A DNA stretch of 64,000 bases, from NCBI RefSeq assembly GCF_007993045.1, contig NZ_VOOR01000002.1, positions 146,775 to 210,774 of the forward strand. Direction: 5' to 3'. Position 1 is the stretch's first letter. Every line of letters starts with the position of its first letter. The stretch is from Phaeodactylibacter luteus (GTDB lineage: Bacteria > Bacteroidota > Bacteroidia > Chitinophagales > Saprospiraceae). The notes beneath the pieces are model-generated. The model saw nothing but the letters and a program-made list of their open reading frames with translations. It did no database searches and was not told the origin of the DNA. The position numbers and the translations under genes are program-made. Below are positions 1 through 8,827 of this stretch, in pieces.

Positions 1-2
1 CT

Positions 3-653
3 TATACTACAGGTACGCTGACTGTGCCTGGCACAGGTGACCCCGATGACCCAACCGATGACTTCGCCGTTGTGGAAATTTCTGGCTCTTATGACATTCA
101 GGCGGAGCTGAGCGGGCTGGGCACTAATGACCTTTTCAGTGGCATCCCTGATGCATTCATCGATTTCAGCGAGGTGGCTGACAGCCGCAATGACGGATAC
201 GAAGGGCTCTTCCCTTTCCCTACCGACGATCCGCTGAACTCTGCTCCTTGGGACTTCTACGCACTGGACAACCCCAATGCTGATGATCCCCCCGCAGATC
301 CTGTCGTAGCGCGTACTTACTGGGACACCGTCTTTGCTTACGTTGGCCCACGTGCTTGCCTGGCAATGGACCTCCCATGCAACCTGACAAGCCTCGAGCG
401 CCTCGATGCTGCTGAGATTGGCCTCAAAGTAATGCCTAACCCTGCTACCTCTGAGGTACAGATCGTGGCGGCGCCAGAGTATACCATCAAAGCGATCGAG
501 ATGTACGACGTTAATGGCCGTTTGGTACAGACGTTCTTCGACATCAACCACCACACTTATCAGCTTCCGCGTGGGACAGCACCTGCTGGCATGTATTTCC
601 TGAAATTAAGGATGAAAGAAGGCATTGCAGTGCAAAGGCTGATCTTCAAATAA
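3..653 (+). CDS. 3' part of a secreted protein with T9SS sorting domain
   Basis: The frame is open from base 3, so the gene begins upstream of the window; the apparent GTG at 24 is internal. The last ~80 residues look like a type A sorting domain of the type IX secretion system: an 'MPNPATSEV' motif, a 'YDVNGRLV' strand and a terminal segment ending 'QRLIFK'. In that family the domain targets an exported protein through the outer membrane and is then removed. The visible upstream part is Asp/Pro-rich and not recognisable, so the cargo function is unknown. A strong hairpin terminator follows. Confidence 0.85.
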   Translation, partial: YTTGTLTVPGTGDPDDPTDDFAVVEISGSYDIQAELSGLGTNDLFSGIPDAFIDFSEVADSRNDGYEGLFPFPTDDPLNSAPWDFYALDNPNADDPPADPVVARTYWDTVFAYVGPRACLAMDLPCNLTSLERLDAAEIGLKVMPNPATSEVQIVAAPEYTIKAIEMYDVNGRLVQTFFDINHHTYQLPRGTAPAGMYFLKLRMKEGIAVQRLIFK

Positions 654-679
654 GCCTGGCACTTTCGTGCTTTCCAAAA

Positions 680-722
680 AAACAAACAGGCCGTTGCTAA
701 ATGCGCAACGGCCTGTTTGTTT
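680..722. terminator. Strong bidirectional intrinsic terminator
   Basis: An 18-bp perfect stem (680-697 with 705-722) closes a 7-nt loop. It has an A-run on the left side and a T-run on the right, so it can end the T9SS cargo gene from the left and the convergent gene at 749 from the right. Confidence 0.85.
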
Positions 723-748
723 TCCAGAGGAGCCTAAGCGCTGCTGCG

Positions 749-1096
749 CTAATCGATCGGCAAGACTTCTTGGAGCAAGGACTCTCCTTGCGATTGGTCC
801 CCATTGAGCCACTGCCACTTTTCGCGTAGGCGAAGCTCGCCATTGCTGCCTTGTTCCGGCACAGAACGGCACTTGCCAAGCCTAAGCTCATGCTGGGTGT
901 CAATGTGCTGATAATGGAACTCAAGCGTGCCGTCTTCATGCACTAGCCCGGTCAGGGTGCCGGCGATAATCTCACCGCCTTTGTACGTCCCCCAAAGTAC
1001 ACGCCCTACCTGATGGTAGAAAAAACGGGTTTGTCCTGATACCTGCCCATTAGCGGAATTGGATACGGGTTCAAAAATTCTTCCATTGTAGTTCAT
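749..1096 (-). CDS. Small conserved protein, often named N-acetylglutamate synthase-like
   Basis: About 115 residues beginning MNYNGRIFEPVSNS. The ATG at 1096 is preferred over an upstream TTG because MNYNG is how this family usually starts. The pattern 'GGEIIAGTLTGLV', 'HYQHID' and 'LREKWQWLNGD' matches a small beta-rich family found in Firmicutes and Bacteroidota. Databases often label it n-acetylglutamate synthase, but it has no GNAT fold signature and the enzymatic name is doubtful. It is monocistronic and converges on the terminator at 680-722. Function unknown. Confidence 0.75.
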   Translation of the reverse strand: MNYNGRIFEPVSNSANGQVSGQTRFFYHQVGRVLWGTYKGGEIIAGTLTGLVHEDGTLEFHYQHIDTQHELRLGKCRSVPEQGSNGELRLREKWQWLNGDQSQGESLLQEVLPID

Positions 1097-1191
1097 CGCA
1101 CCTGTTTTTAATTTCAAGTGTAAATTTAATGGCCCACTGAATATGAGGGGCTACTGCTTAAAAACTATTTTGACGCCATAACGCACAAGCG

Positions 1192-1344
1192 TAAATCAGA
1201 TTGTCGTTTTTTTGCCTGCCCCCTCCGCAAGGATTGGGGCCTGCCCCTGCCGAGAAGGCAGGTGCCGCTATGCTGTGGGGCTCGCTATCCGCTCGGCCCT
1301 GGCGGGCTTATCACCCCTCCGCAGCGCTAGGCCAATGCCAGGCT
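1192..1344 (+). repeat. R1 intergenic repeat, copy A (long form)
   Basis: Contains the R1 core GGGGCTCGCTATCCGCTCGG preceded by GC-rich 'GCCTGCCCC' arms and followed by the conserved end 'AGCGCTAGGCCAATGCCAGGC'-like segment. The extra 5' part 'CAGATTGTCGTTTTTT' is also seen in copies F and I. The short ORF across it (1201-1413) is produced by the repeat and is not a gene. Confidence 0.85.
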
Positions 1345-1476
1345 ATAAAGCCCGAAAAGCCTAAACGACTGCGACATTTTGGCTTGCGCCCGAACGCACT
1401 GCTAAGAATTTGATAGGGCCAAACATTTCTAAAAACCGGCATTGTTTTTATCTTTCAACAGAAAATCTGAACCGCT

Positions 1477-2214
1477 ATGATCAAGCTACACAGCATACCT
1501 ACCGGCCCGCCGGCCCAACTCAGCCGGGATGATATCGAGAAAGAAACCAAAGACCTCGCCGAACGGTTCGGAGCGCTGCAGCGAAAGTTATATGCCGGGA
1601 AGGAATATGCAGTGCTTATCCTCTTTCAAGGCATGGACGCAAGCGGCAAAGACGGTGCATCTAAACATGCTTTCGCCGACTGTCACCCGCAGGGCGTCAA
1701 TATTTTCAGTTTTAAAAAGCCGACAGAAGAAGAGCTGTCACACGATTTCCTTTGGCGGGTCCACAAAGTAGTACCGCCCAAAGGCATGATACACGTGTTC
1801 AACCGGTCGCATTACGAAGATATCCTCATACAACGGGTGCACGGCTGGATAGATGAGCAGACCGTCACCAAGCGCATGCAGGCCATCAATGCTTTCGAGG
1901 AGCTGCTGGCAGCAGACAATCAGACGCTTATCTTTAAGTTCTACCTCCACATCTCCTTTGAGCAGCAAGCTATAGAGCTGCAGGAGCGTTTGGACGAGCC
2001 GGACAAACACTGGAAGCACAACCCTAACGACTGGAAGGAGCGTGAGCATTGGGAACAGTATATGGCTGCTTATGAGTACGCCATAAATGAAAGCCGCATA
2101 CCTTGGGTCATCACTCCTGTGGACAAACGCTGGTACCGGAACTATATCGTCCTTAAAACGTTAGTTGAAAAGCTAGAAGGGCTGAATATGGCCTACCCTC
2201 CTTTACCCCTGTGA
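1477..2214 (+). CDS. PPK2-family polyphosphate kinase / polyP:nucleotide phosphotransferase
   Basis: A 245-residue cytoplasmic kinase with the PPK2 fold. Walker A 'GMDASGKDG' lies at residues 52-60 and the Walker B/lid region 'HVFNRSHYEDIL' at about 107-117. The motif set (Asp-Ala-Ser-Gly-Lys-Asp, Asn-Arg-Ser-x-Tyr-Glu-Asp) resembles the class II/III PPK2 enzymes that move phosphate between polyphosphate and AMP/ADP. The exact direction and nucleotide preference cannot be read from sequence. It lies 24 bp upstream of the S4 protein gene and probably shares its transcript. Confidence 0.85.
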   Translation: MIKLHSIPTGPPAQLSRDDIEKETKDLAERFGALQRKLYAGKEYAVLILFQGMDASGKDGASKHAFADCHPQGVNIFSFKKPTEEELSHDFLWRVHKVVPPKGMIHVFNRSHYEDILIQRVHGWIDEQTVTKRMQAINAFEELLAADNQTLIFKFYLHISFEQQAIELQERLDEPDKHWKHNPNDWKEREHWEQYMAAYEYAINESRIPWVITPVDKRWYRNYIVLKTLVEKLEGLNMAYPPLPL

Positions 2215-2237
2215 CGGGGCACTCATAAAAACAAGGT

Positions 2238-2630
2238 ATGTCAAAATCCGAAAAAGTACGTGTTGACCAATGGCTTTGGAGCGTCCGGATTTTCAAGTCC
2301 CGGACCCTCGCTACCGATGCCTGTAAAGCCAGCAAAGTCAAGGTAAATGGTGTGAATGTAAAACCGGCCTATGGCTTACAGATTGGCGAGAAGGTAGAAG
2401 TTAAAAAGAATGGCTTCAACTTCGAGTTCAAAGTGCTCGACCTCATCAAAAAGCGGGTGGGCGCCCCCTTGGCCCAGAAATGCTATGAAGACCTTACCCC
2501 TACTGAGGAGCTCAATAAATACAATGAATGGTATGTAGGCAAAGCACAGCCGGAAGCCAGGGAGAAAGGCGCCGGGCGCCCGACTAAGAAGGACCGCCGC
2601 CGTATCGACCGCTTTAAGGACGATGTTTAG
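2238..2630 (+). CDS. S4-domain RNA-binding protein, Hsp15-like
   Basis: A 130-residue protein. Residues ~7-55 ('RVDQWLWSVRIFKSRTLATDACKASKV' region, split here by function: binding helix, then 'VKVNG' turn) form an S4 RNA-binding domain as in Hsp15/HslR, which binds free 50S subunits carrying nascent chains. The basic C-terminal tail (residues 105-130) is typical of the family. The TAG stop lies inside a short palindrome shared with the stop of convergent tilS. Confidence 0.85.
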   Translation: MSKSEKVRVDQWLWSVRIFKSRTLATDACKASKVKVNGVNVKPAYGLQIGEKVEVKKNGFNFEFKVLDLIKKRVGAPLAQKCYEDLTPTEELNKYNEWYVGKAQPEAREKGAGRPTKKDRRRIDRFKDDV

Positions 2631-2650
2631 CGCATATTTGGAGCGCTTAG
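2627..2650. repeat. Short palindrome carrying the stops of two convergent genes
   Basis: TTAGCGC at the left and GCGCTTAG at the right form an imperfect inverted repeat. The left arm holds the TAG of the S4 gene (2628-2630), and the right arm holds the TAA of tilS on the other strand (2647-2649). A near-identical sequence lies at 5088-5109 just beyond the 3' end of lysC. Confidence 0.6.
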
Positions 2651-3993
2651 CCCCCCCGCTCGTAAACCGCCTCATAGTAGCGGCTTGTTGCGCGCTGCAC
2701 CCTTCCTTTGTGTGAAACCCGGTGGCCTGCTACCCAGAGGATATCCCCTTCTGCATCTACCAGCAGAGGGGTTTTCTCTTTCTCGATGACCGACAGCTTT
2801 TGGTTGTTGAAATAGTCTTTGAGCTTTTGGCGCTGCCCGCTCATCCCCAAAGGGGAGAACTTATCCCCGGCTTGCCACCCCCTTACCCTTAATGGGAATT
2901 TTAGCGCAGCTGCATCGAAAAATGCTCTGCAAGGGCTTGCTAAAGAAAGGTCGGGCTGCCCCAAGCGATAAGACAACGACAGTACTCCATCTGCCCATTC
3001 CAGGGCTCCGCCCCCTTCAGCCAGCTCACCTTCTGGCCAGCCGGCTTGAGTTTTTGGGGCAACGGCTAAGACCTTGTGCCCTATTACAAACCGATGGGTA
3101 GCTGTTTCTAAAAACCTGCCTTTTTTCCCTTCCAAGACCAAATCCGCGGCCTGTTGTGCCTGCCCGGGCTGAAGCCCGAACGCTTTGCCCAGCTCCCACA
3201 TGACCGTAGGCAGGGCCTCTGCCGATTGCTGCAAGGGCCCCAATCGTAGGGTGTATGCTTCCTGACCGGGCAATAGGGCTTGCTGCGCTATCGCTCTGAC
3301 CGCCTGAAGGGCCAGCCATTCGGTTTCCCTCAACCGCTGATGTGTGCGCTGCAACGATTCATGGAACTGAGGGTTCACTTCTAATACACGGGGGATGATG
3401 TTGTGGCGGATAAAGTTGCGGGTATAGCCATCGGATTGATTGGATGCGTCCTCCCGCCAGCTGATGTTTTTGGCATCCAAATAGGCTTTTAATTCGCCAG
3501 GCGCTTCGTTCAGCAGAGGCCTTATAAATTTCCCGCGCACAGGCGGGATGCCCTGCAACCCTGATACCCCTGTCCCTCTGATCAGGTGGTGCAGGGTGGT
3601 TTCCGAGCTATCGTGCAGATGGTGTGCCGTCGCACAATAAGCAAAGCCGTATTGTGCGATAAGCTGCTCCAGCCAACTGTAGCGCAGCGCCCTCGCTGTT
3701 TCCTGAACCCCACTGCCCCGCTTGCCGGCTTCAGCCTTTGTATCCCAGGAAATGCTGTGGAAAGGCACCTCCAAACGGCCGGACAAGCCTGCTACAAACG
3801 CTTCGTCCTCATCGGAGGCCTCGCCCCTTAGTTTGAAGTTGCAGTGGGCAATAGCGAATTGAAGCCCCAGCTCATGAAAGAGGGCCGCCATAGCTACAGA
3901 ATCGCCTCCCCCGCTGACCGCCAGCAGAAAGGTGGCGGAATTGCCGATACCGTGAACGGCCAGCCAATCCTGCAAACGGCTGCTCAAACTCAT
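2647..3993 (-). CDS. tilS: tRNA(Ile)-lysidine synthase TilS
   Basis: A 448-residue protein with the N-type PP-loop 'SGGGDS' at residues 27-32, followed by 'AIAHCNFKLRG' and 'TAHHLHDSSET', the ATP-pyrophosphatase signature of TilS. The enzyme converts cytidine-34 of the AUA-reading tRNA(Ile) to lysidine, an essential decoding step. The C-terminal ~70 residues ('RGWQAGDKFSPLGM..KLKDYF') are the family's tRNA-binding TilS-C domain. The start overlaps the pfkB-family stop in an ATGA, indicating translational coupling. Confidence 0.95.
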   Translation of the reverse strand: MSLSSRLQDWLAVHGIGNSATFLLAVSGGGDSVAMAALFHELGLQFAIAHCNFKLRGEASDEDEAFVAGLSGRLEVPFHSISWDTKAEAGKRGSGVQETARALRYSWLEQLIAQYGFAYCATAHHLHDSSETTLHHLIRGTGVSGLQGIPPVRGKFIRPLLNEAPGELKAYLDAKNISWREDASNQSDGYTRNFIRHNIIPRVLEVNPQFHESLQRTHQRLRETEWLALQAVRAIAQQALLPGQEAYTLRLGPLQQSAEALPTVMWELGKAFGLQPGQAQQAADLVLEGKKGRFLETATHRFVIGHKVLAVAPKTQAGWPEGELAEGGGALEWADGVLSLSYRLGQPDLSLASPCRAFFDAAALKFPLRVRGWQAGDKFSPLGMSGQRQKLKDYFNNQKLSVIEKEKTPLLVDAEGDILWVAGHRVSHKGRVQRATSRYYEAVYERGG

Positions 3994-4994
3994 ACCCTTG
4001 CATTGGACTTATAATGCTCCTGCAGAATCGCTTTGGTAGCTGCAAAAGGCTTGAAAACCTCAAAAGTAGTGCCTTGCGTACGCATCGCACCCAGCGCATT
4101 GGCAAATTGCGCAGCCCGCACATAGTCGTCAGGGTTGCCCAACAAACCAAATGCAAGCCCACCTGCAAAGGAGTCGCCGCACCCAGTAGTATCTATCACT
4201 TCTTTCACCGGTATGCTAGGGACAAAAACCGCGGACAGGGTGCCATTGGGCAAGCTGTAAACCATACACCCTTTTGCATCCAAAGTAATGATCAGGGCCT
4301 TGATCCCCCGCTCTAAGACGTGCAGGGCAAACTCCGCCATTTCTTTTTCGGTAAGCTCATGGTAAGGCTTCTCTTGATCTCCTGTACGGAAAGTTTTGCC
4401 GAACCAGCTGCAGCCTGCTTCTTCAAGGTTCATCTTGAGGACATCAATATAAGGCAGCCAAAGGTCCCGTTCTACCCAATACCGGCGCAGACGGTCTCCG
4501 GTCACCGTGACCGTCGTGGTGGGACCGTGCGCATCGAAGACGGTAATCGCCCCAGGCTTACGCCTCTCATAGATGTAGCGCAGCGTCTCTAGGGGCACTT
4601 CATAATCTGAAATTGGGACCCCAACAAAAACGTCGCTATCCAAGAAGGGCTCCACATCTTCGGGCCGGATCGGCGGCATCAAGCCGGTCTGTTTTTCCAA
4701 GCGGTTATTCTGGTCTATAAAGTTCAAATGGATGACATCGCCTTGGTCCAAGTGAGAATAGACCCCTTTCAGGCTGATATTCGGGTACTGCCCCAACAGC
4801 TCTCGTACCGCCTGCTCATCAGATTGGCGGATATGAGTGATGGGCACTACCCTGCCCTGCCCTTCCAGCAAGGCAGAAAGCCCAATCGCCGTATGTGTGG
4901 CGCAGCCGTACTTGATGATCTCTTGCCCTTTGCTCGTTACAATGTGGTCAAAGGGGATTGGCCCTAAAACAGCAACCTGAAATTTTTGATCCAT
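3990..4994 (-). CDS. PfkB-family carbohydrate kinase
   Basis: A 334-residue kinase of the ribokinase/PfkB fold. The C-terminal signature 'DTTGCGDSFAGG' begins at residue 268, with D274 as the expected catalytic base, and 'TVFDAHGPTT' lies in the substrate half. The N-terminal 'GPIPFDHIV..GCATHTAIGLSAL' matches sugar-binding strands of the family. Substrate not predictable; Bacteroidota relatives are usually called carbohydrate or sugar kinase. First gene of a two-gene unit with tilS (4-nt overlap). Confidence 0.85.
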   Translation of the reverse strand: MDQKFQVAVLGPIPFDHIVTSKGQEIIKYGCATHTAIGLSALLEGQGRVVPITHIRQSDEQAVRELLGQYPNISLKGVYSHLDQGDVIHLNFIDQNNRLEKQTGLMPPIRPEDVEPFLDSDVFVGVPISDYEVPLETLRYIYERRKPGAITVFDAHGPTTTVTVTGDRLRRYWVERDLWLPYIDVLKMNLEEAGCSWFGKTFRTGDQEKPYHELTEKEMAEFALHVLERGIKALIITLDAKGCMVYSLPNGTLSAVFVPSIPVKEVIDTTGCGDSFAGGLAFGLLGNPDDYVRAAQFANALGAMRTQGTTFEVFKPFAATKAILQEHYKSNARV

Positions 4995-5087
4995 GGTATC
5001 CTCGTCATTTGGCGGTCCAGCTGAGCGATAGCTTCTAACCTGTAGCCTTCGCCCTTTCTTTACAGTTTAGAAAAGCAATAACGCGGC

Positions 5088-5109
5088 TTAGCGCATGTGG
5101 AGCGCTTAG
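5088..5109. repeat. Second copy of the TTAGCGC...GCGCTTAG palindrome
   Basis: Shares 20 of its 22 bases with 2627-2650 after a 2-nt length difference in the loop. It sits 3 bp beyond the 3' end of lysC. A weaker relative ('CATTTGGAGCACTAAGGC') lies at ~41109-41126 beyond the alpha/beta hydrolase gene. Possible transcript-end hairpin. Confidence 0.45.
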
Positions 5110-5112
5110 GCA

Positions 5113-6426
5113 CTATACCGTGGGGATGGCTTTTCGGCGCATCACCGGCACATCTTTTACGACCATTTGCACGGTAGTGTCCTTGATACGCCCTTCCAGC
5201 ATCACAATTTTGCCGCGCCGCAGGTTTTCAAGTATGGCCTGATCGTGGTGCCTTACTGTAATGAGCTCAAGCCCGCGGTCGATCATCACTTTGTATTCAC
5301 GCTGTATGCGTGCAGCAAACTGGTCCGCTTTATCATCTATATCATTGATGCACAAGCTAAAGCTGATGGCAGAATTCTGCATCATATTCACCTGTATGCG
5401 CAGCTCAGCGATAAGGTTGAACAGCTCGCGGATATGGTGCTCTGCCACAAAAGAGAAATCCCTTGTGCTGACCTGCAGCAAGGCCTGATCCCCTTCCACT
5501 GCGACCATGGGCGGGTAGTTGTCCTCTATTTCGTCGGAAATGTGGGTCCCGTCACCTTTGGGGTTGATGAAGGATTTTACAATAAGCGGGATGTTCTTAT
5601 TCTGCAGGGGCTTTATGGTCTTTGGGTGGATGACCTTGGCCCCGTAGTAGGTCATTTCTATGGCTTCCCGGTAAGAGAGCCGGTCCAGCTTAGTGACATT
5701 ATCGAATTTGCGGGGGTCGGCAGTGAGCACCCCGGGTACGTCTTTCCAGATCGTCATGTCCTCGGCATCAAGGCAGAAAGAGAAAATCGCAGCGGTATAG
5801 TCAGACCCCTCCCTGCCCAGGGTGGTCGTAAAGTTCTCTTTGGTGCTCCCAATGAAGCCTTGGGTGATCACGAAGCCCTCGTTTTCCAAAATCGGGGCAA
5901 CCACCCGGGCTGCTTTTTCCTGCGTTTCGGGCCATTGCACCCAGCCTTCGCGGAAAATATTGTCGGTAAGGATGACATCCCGTGCGTCGACCCAAGTCGT
6001 TTTGAGCTGCACCTGGTTCAGAAAAGCCCCGACTATTTTGGAGGAGACCAATTCGCCTACAGAGACGATTTGATCATACATATAATCATAGTTGTCGTGA
6101 GGCTCATCATCCAAAACCCATTCTATTTCAACGAAAGTATCGTTGATACTGGCAAAAACCTCCTCGGCCGGCCCCTCAAAGAGCTCCTTCATAATCTGGT
6201 AATGACGAGCTTTGACCTCATTCAGCAGGTCGAAAGCCTTCCCATTTTGGGCAGCATGTGCTGCGGCCACTTCTTCCAGCGAATTGGTAGTTTTGCCCAT
6301 AGCTGATACGACGATTACCAATCGCTCCTCCTTATAGCCTTTAAGGATATCAGCTACATTTCTGATGGCATCTGCATCTTTCAAGGAAGCGCCTCCGAAC
6401 TTGAAGACGCGAACCGGTCGCTTCAT
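5113..6426 (-). CDS. lysC: Aspartate kinase
   Basis: A 437-residue monofunctional aspartokinase. The ATG at 6426 is chosen because 'KFGGASL' then falls at residues 9-15, as in the family; the longer ORF start is unsupported. The kinase part includes 'TLGREGSDYTAA' and 'GVLTADPR'. The C-terminal ~130 residues resemble paired ACT domains for allosteric control. It makes aspartyl-4-phosphate, the first step to Lys, Thr and Met. It is transcribed away from the acetyltransferase at 6578, and the 150-bp gap should hold both promoters. Confidence 0.92.
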   Translation of the reverse strand: MKRPVRVFKFGGASLKDADAIRNVADILKGYKEERLVIVVSAMGKTTNSLEEVAAAHAAQNGKAFDLLNEVKARHYQIMKELFEGPAEEVFASINDTFVEIEWVLDDEPHDNYDYMYDQIVSVGELVSSKIVGAFLNQVQLKTTWVDARDVILTDNIFREGWVQWPETQEKAARVVAPILENEGFVITQGFIGSTKENFTTTLGREGSDYTAAIFSFCLDAEDMTIWKDVPGVLTADPRKFDNVTKLDRLSYREAIEMTYYGAKVIHPKTIKPLQNKNIPLIVKSFINPKGDGTHISDEIEDNYPPMVAVEGDQALLQVSTRDFSFVAEHHIRELFNLIAELRIQVNMMQNSAISFSLCINDIDDKADQFAARIQREYKVMIDRGLELITVRHHDQAILENLRRGKIVMLEGRIKDTTVQMVVKDVPVMRRKAIPTV

Positions 6427-6577
6427 AGTACTTCTTTTATTCAAACAGGTTATGCATCGGCTTGGCAAGCCAAAGTAATCAAATTGAAACAAAAAACAGC
6501 CGGAATCCTGAATGGGTTTAAGGTTTATTCCAACCTCAACCCCTATCTTGCTTGTGCTCAACAAATGCTCAGGAAGG

Positions 6578-7138
6578 ATGCGGACCGAAAAAGAAAAGAT
6601 GATCGCAGGCGAAATGTACTCCCCTTCTGACCCTCAGCTGTCGGAAGAACGGAAAAACGCCCGTATGCTTTTTCAAGCGTTCAACGCCATGCGTGAACCA
6701 GAATCGACAGCCCGGCAGCAGGTCTTGCTCAAGCTGCTGCCCAATGCCCGCCCAGATATTTTCATTGAACCGCCTTTTTACTGTGACTACGGGTACAATA
6801 TCGTAGCGGGCTCGAGGGTGTTCTTCAATTTCAACTGCACCATTTTGGATGTTGCCCCGGTCACCATCGGCCACCGGGCCATGTTTGGCCCCAATGTGCA
6901 AATCTATACGGCTACCCATCCGCTTGAGGCGGAAGCTCGCAGCAGCGGCAAAGAATATGCCAAGCCCATCCACATAGGCGATGATGTATGGATCGGGGGC
7001 GGTGCTATCCTTTGCCCGGGGGTGTCTATAGGCAGCCGGGCAGTGATTGGGGCTGGCAGTGTAGTGGCCCGCGATGTCCCGGCAGGCACCTTCGCTGCCG
7101 GCAATCCTTGCCGGGTTATCCGGCAAATAGAGGGTTAA
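6578..7138 (+). CDS. Sugar O-acetyltransferase, maltose/galactoside acetyltransferase type
   Basis: A 186-residue left-handed beta-helix acetyltransferase. The ATG at 6578 gives the family N-terminus 'MRTEKEKMIAGEMY'. The N-terminal Mac helix domain is followed by hexapeptide repeats ('VFFNFNCTILDVAPVTIGH', 'VWIGGGAILCPGVSIG'), with the catalytic His in 'YTATHPLEAEAR'. Family members transfer acetyl from acetyl-CoA to maltose, glucose or Nod-factor sugars; the acceptor here is unknown. A terminator follows at 7143-7182. Confidence 0.88.
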   Translation: MRTEKEKMIAGEMYSPSDPQLSEERKNARMLFQAFNAMREPESTARQQVLLKLLPNARPDIFIEPPFYCDYGYNIVAGSRVFFNFNCTILDVAPVTIGHRAMFGPNVQIYTATHPLEAEARSSGKEYAKPIHIGDDVWIGGGAILCPGVSIGSRAVIGAGSVVARDVPAGTFAAGNPCRVIRQIEG

Positions 7139-7142
7139 AAAA

Positions 7143-7182
7143 CCAAAGCGGCTGCCGGACATAAGCTCGGCAGCCGCTTTGG
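7143..7182 (+). terminator. Intrinsic terminator after the acetyltransferase gene
   Basis: A 15-bp perfect stem, CCAAAGCGGCTGCCG (7143-7157) with its complement at 7168-7182, has a 10-nt loop and is followed by GGTTTGGG. Preceding A's would also let it work on the minus strand. Confidence 0.75.
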
Positions 7183-7203
7183 GGTTTGGGCCAACGGCCA
7201 AGG

Positions 7204-7372
7204 CTAGTGCCTCAAGCCATAAATCCTTGCCACCTCAAGTTTCGTTCTTTCCCGCCTACTCTTCGTTAAAGAACCGCTCCTTTAGCTCGGGCTAAAGTCG
7301 CGAACCTTCGCCTTGATTAGCCGGAAAACAACTTCAACTTAAGTATCAGAGATTTATGGCTTAAGGTACTAG
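7204..7372. mobile_element. R2 MITE-like element, copy 1 (169 bp)
   Basis: Bounded by 22-bp terminal inverted repeats (20/22 match) that begin CTAGTGCCTCAAG and end in CTAG. It has a central hairpin CTTTAGC-TCGG-GCTAAAG and no ORF. A second copy of identical length is at 59237-59405. The terminal CTAG (7369-7372) includes the TAG stop of the TPR gene read on the minus strand. Confidence 0.85.
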
Positions 7373-8703
7373 TTATCGAAATACGCGTCTTCGATCGTCT
7401 CGCCTGCTTGCACCTTATCAATGCGCTCCTTGAATTCGTTGGACTTCTCGAGGTCGTCCTTGCGAGCATAAATCTCTTTGAGGGCGATCAGAGTGTTGAG
7501 ATCGCTTGGATTAAGGGCCTCTGCGCGCTGGAAATAAGGCAGCGCCTTATCAAACTCTGCAAATACCTTCTCCTTGATCTCCTCGTACTTCTTCAAGCCT
7601 TCTTTGGAGTAGTCGTCCGCATACTTGTTCAGCTCCTGAGTCATCAGTGCTGCCTTGTTGTAGTACAGGGCGCCGATGCTGTAAATCGCGTCAGAGTATT
7701 TGGGGTCCTTATCGATGGCCTGCTGGTAATAATCCAGGGAGTTGCTGAAGTACTCCTCAGCTTTGGCTTCGTTACCCGCTTGCTGCTCTTTCTGGTAAAG
7801 GTTGTCATAGACATTGCCCAGGGTAGAATACAAGGAAGTGTTCTCCGGCTCCTTGTCAATCGCAGCTTTCAGCTTGTCGATCAGGGCATCTAGCTTGCCT
7901 AGGCGGAGGAAGTGGTTGATTTCCGCAAACAGGATAGAAACTTCGTCCGGGAATAGCTTCCGGCCTTCTTCCAGATATTTGTAAGCCTCCTCCATGGAAG
8001 CCTCGTCATCGCCTGCGTTAATTTTGTAAAGCGACTCATAGATCGCAGGCTTGTCGTACTTCATGTCGTACAACTTCTGGAAGTACATTTTTGCAGCGTC
8101 CATTTCATTGGCGTTCAGTGCTGCAAGGCCTGTAATGTAGAGCTGATTGTTGTACTCCTCATCAGAAGGCAAGCTAGACGCTTCCCCCTCCTTTTTCAGG
8201 ATTTCATCCAGATCGAGCACCATTTTGAAATCTTTGTACGCTTTCGCAAAATCTCCAGTTTCCTGGAAAGCGGCGACGCCTGCATTGCTCAGGTGGCCCT
8301 GCGCCTGCAACATGCCTTTGCAAGCATCACGGATCTCCCACTTTTTCTCGGCCAATTCATAAGCCTTTATGTAAGCCCCTGCTGCCATTTCTGCTGCATT
8401 GTCAACTTTTGGCAGGCCTTCTGTAGACTGATTGAGCTGTGCAGCGATCAGGTATTGGTTAGCGATTTCGTTATAGATTTCGCCTTTTGTAAGATGCGTC
8501 TTCGCATCTTTTGCGGTTTCGGGATCGTTGACAGCAACCTCTATTTCATCGATTGCTTCCTGCAATTTGGCCCGGTTGTTCGTCTGGTCAAGGTTAAAGG
8601 CGCCCAAAGCGCTTGAGGCTTTACGGACCGCTTTTTTACCATCCTGTGCCTGTGCTGCGAAAACCATAAGAATTGCAGCCAGGGCAAAGATCAGTTTTTT
8701 CAT
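7369..8703 (-). CDS. Secreted/periplasmic tetratricopeptide-repeat protein
   Basis: A 444-residue protein with a clear signal peptide (MKKLIFALAAILMVFAAQAQ, cleavage after AQA). The rest is almost all helical TPR-type repeats, e.g. 'ALAALNANEMDAAKMYFQKLYDM', 'LYSTLGNVYDNLYQK' and 'AIYSIGALYYNKAAL'. No catalytic motif is present; it is likely a periplasmic scaffold. Its TAG stop coincides with the terminal CTAG of the R2 element. It lies downstream of gyrA on the same strand across a 124-bp gap. The specific role is unknown. Confidence 0.8.
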   Translation of the reverse strand: MKKLIFALAAILMVFAAQAQDGKKAVRKASSALGAFNLDQTNNRAKLQEAIDEIEVAVNDPETAKDAKTHLTKGEIYNEIANQYLIAAQLNQSTEGLPKVDNAAEMAAGAYIKAYELAEKKWEIRDACKGMLQAQGHLSNAGVAAFQETGDFAKAYKDFKMVLDLDEILKKEGEASSLPSDEEYNNQLYITGLAALNANEMDAAKMYFQKLYDMKYDKPAIYESLYKINAGDDEASMEEAYKYLEEGRKLFPDEVSILFAEINHFLRLGKLDALIDKLKAAIDKEPENTSLYSTLGNVYDNLYQKEQQAGNEAKAEEYFSNSLDYYQQAIDKDPKYSDAIYSIGALYYNKAALMTQELNKYADDYSKEGLKKYEEIKEKVFAEFDKALPYFQRAEALNPSDLNTLIALKEIYARKDDLEKSNEFKERIDKVQAGETIEDAYFDN

Positions 8704-8827
8704 GTTAAATATTTTCTGTTTTGATGTACAATCAGTTCCCTTTCGGGGTTATACACTGTAAGGACGAAGGTCTGGAACTCATCGGTATTTACAAAATGTT
8801 AAAATCCGAAAAAACCAGTACCTGTGC

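Noticed and set aside
5167..6306. 379-codon plus-strand ORF opposite lysC
   Set aside because: Shadow of the aspartate kinase frame: no family features, while the minus strand encodes a full enzyme.
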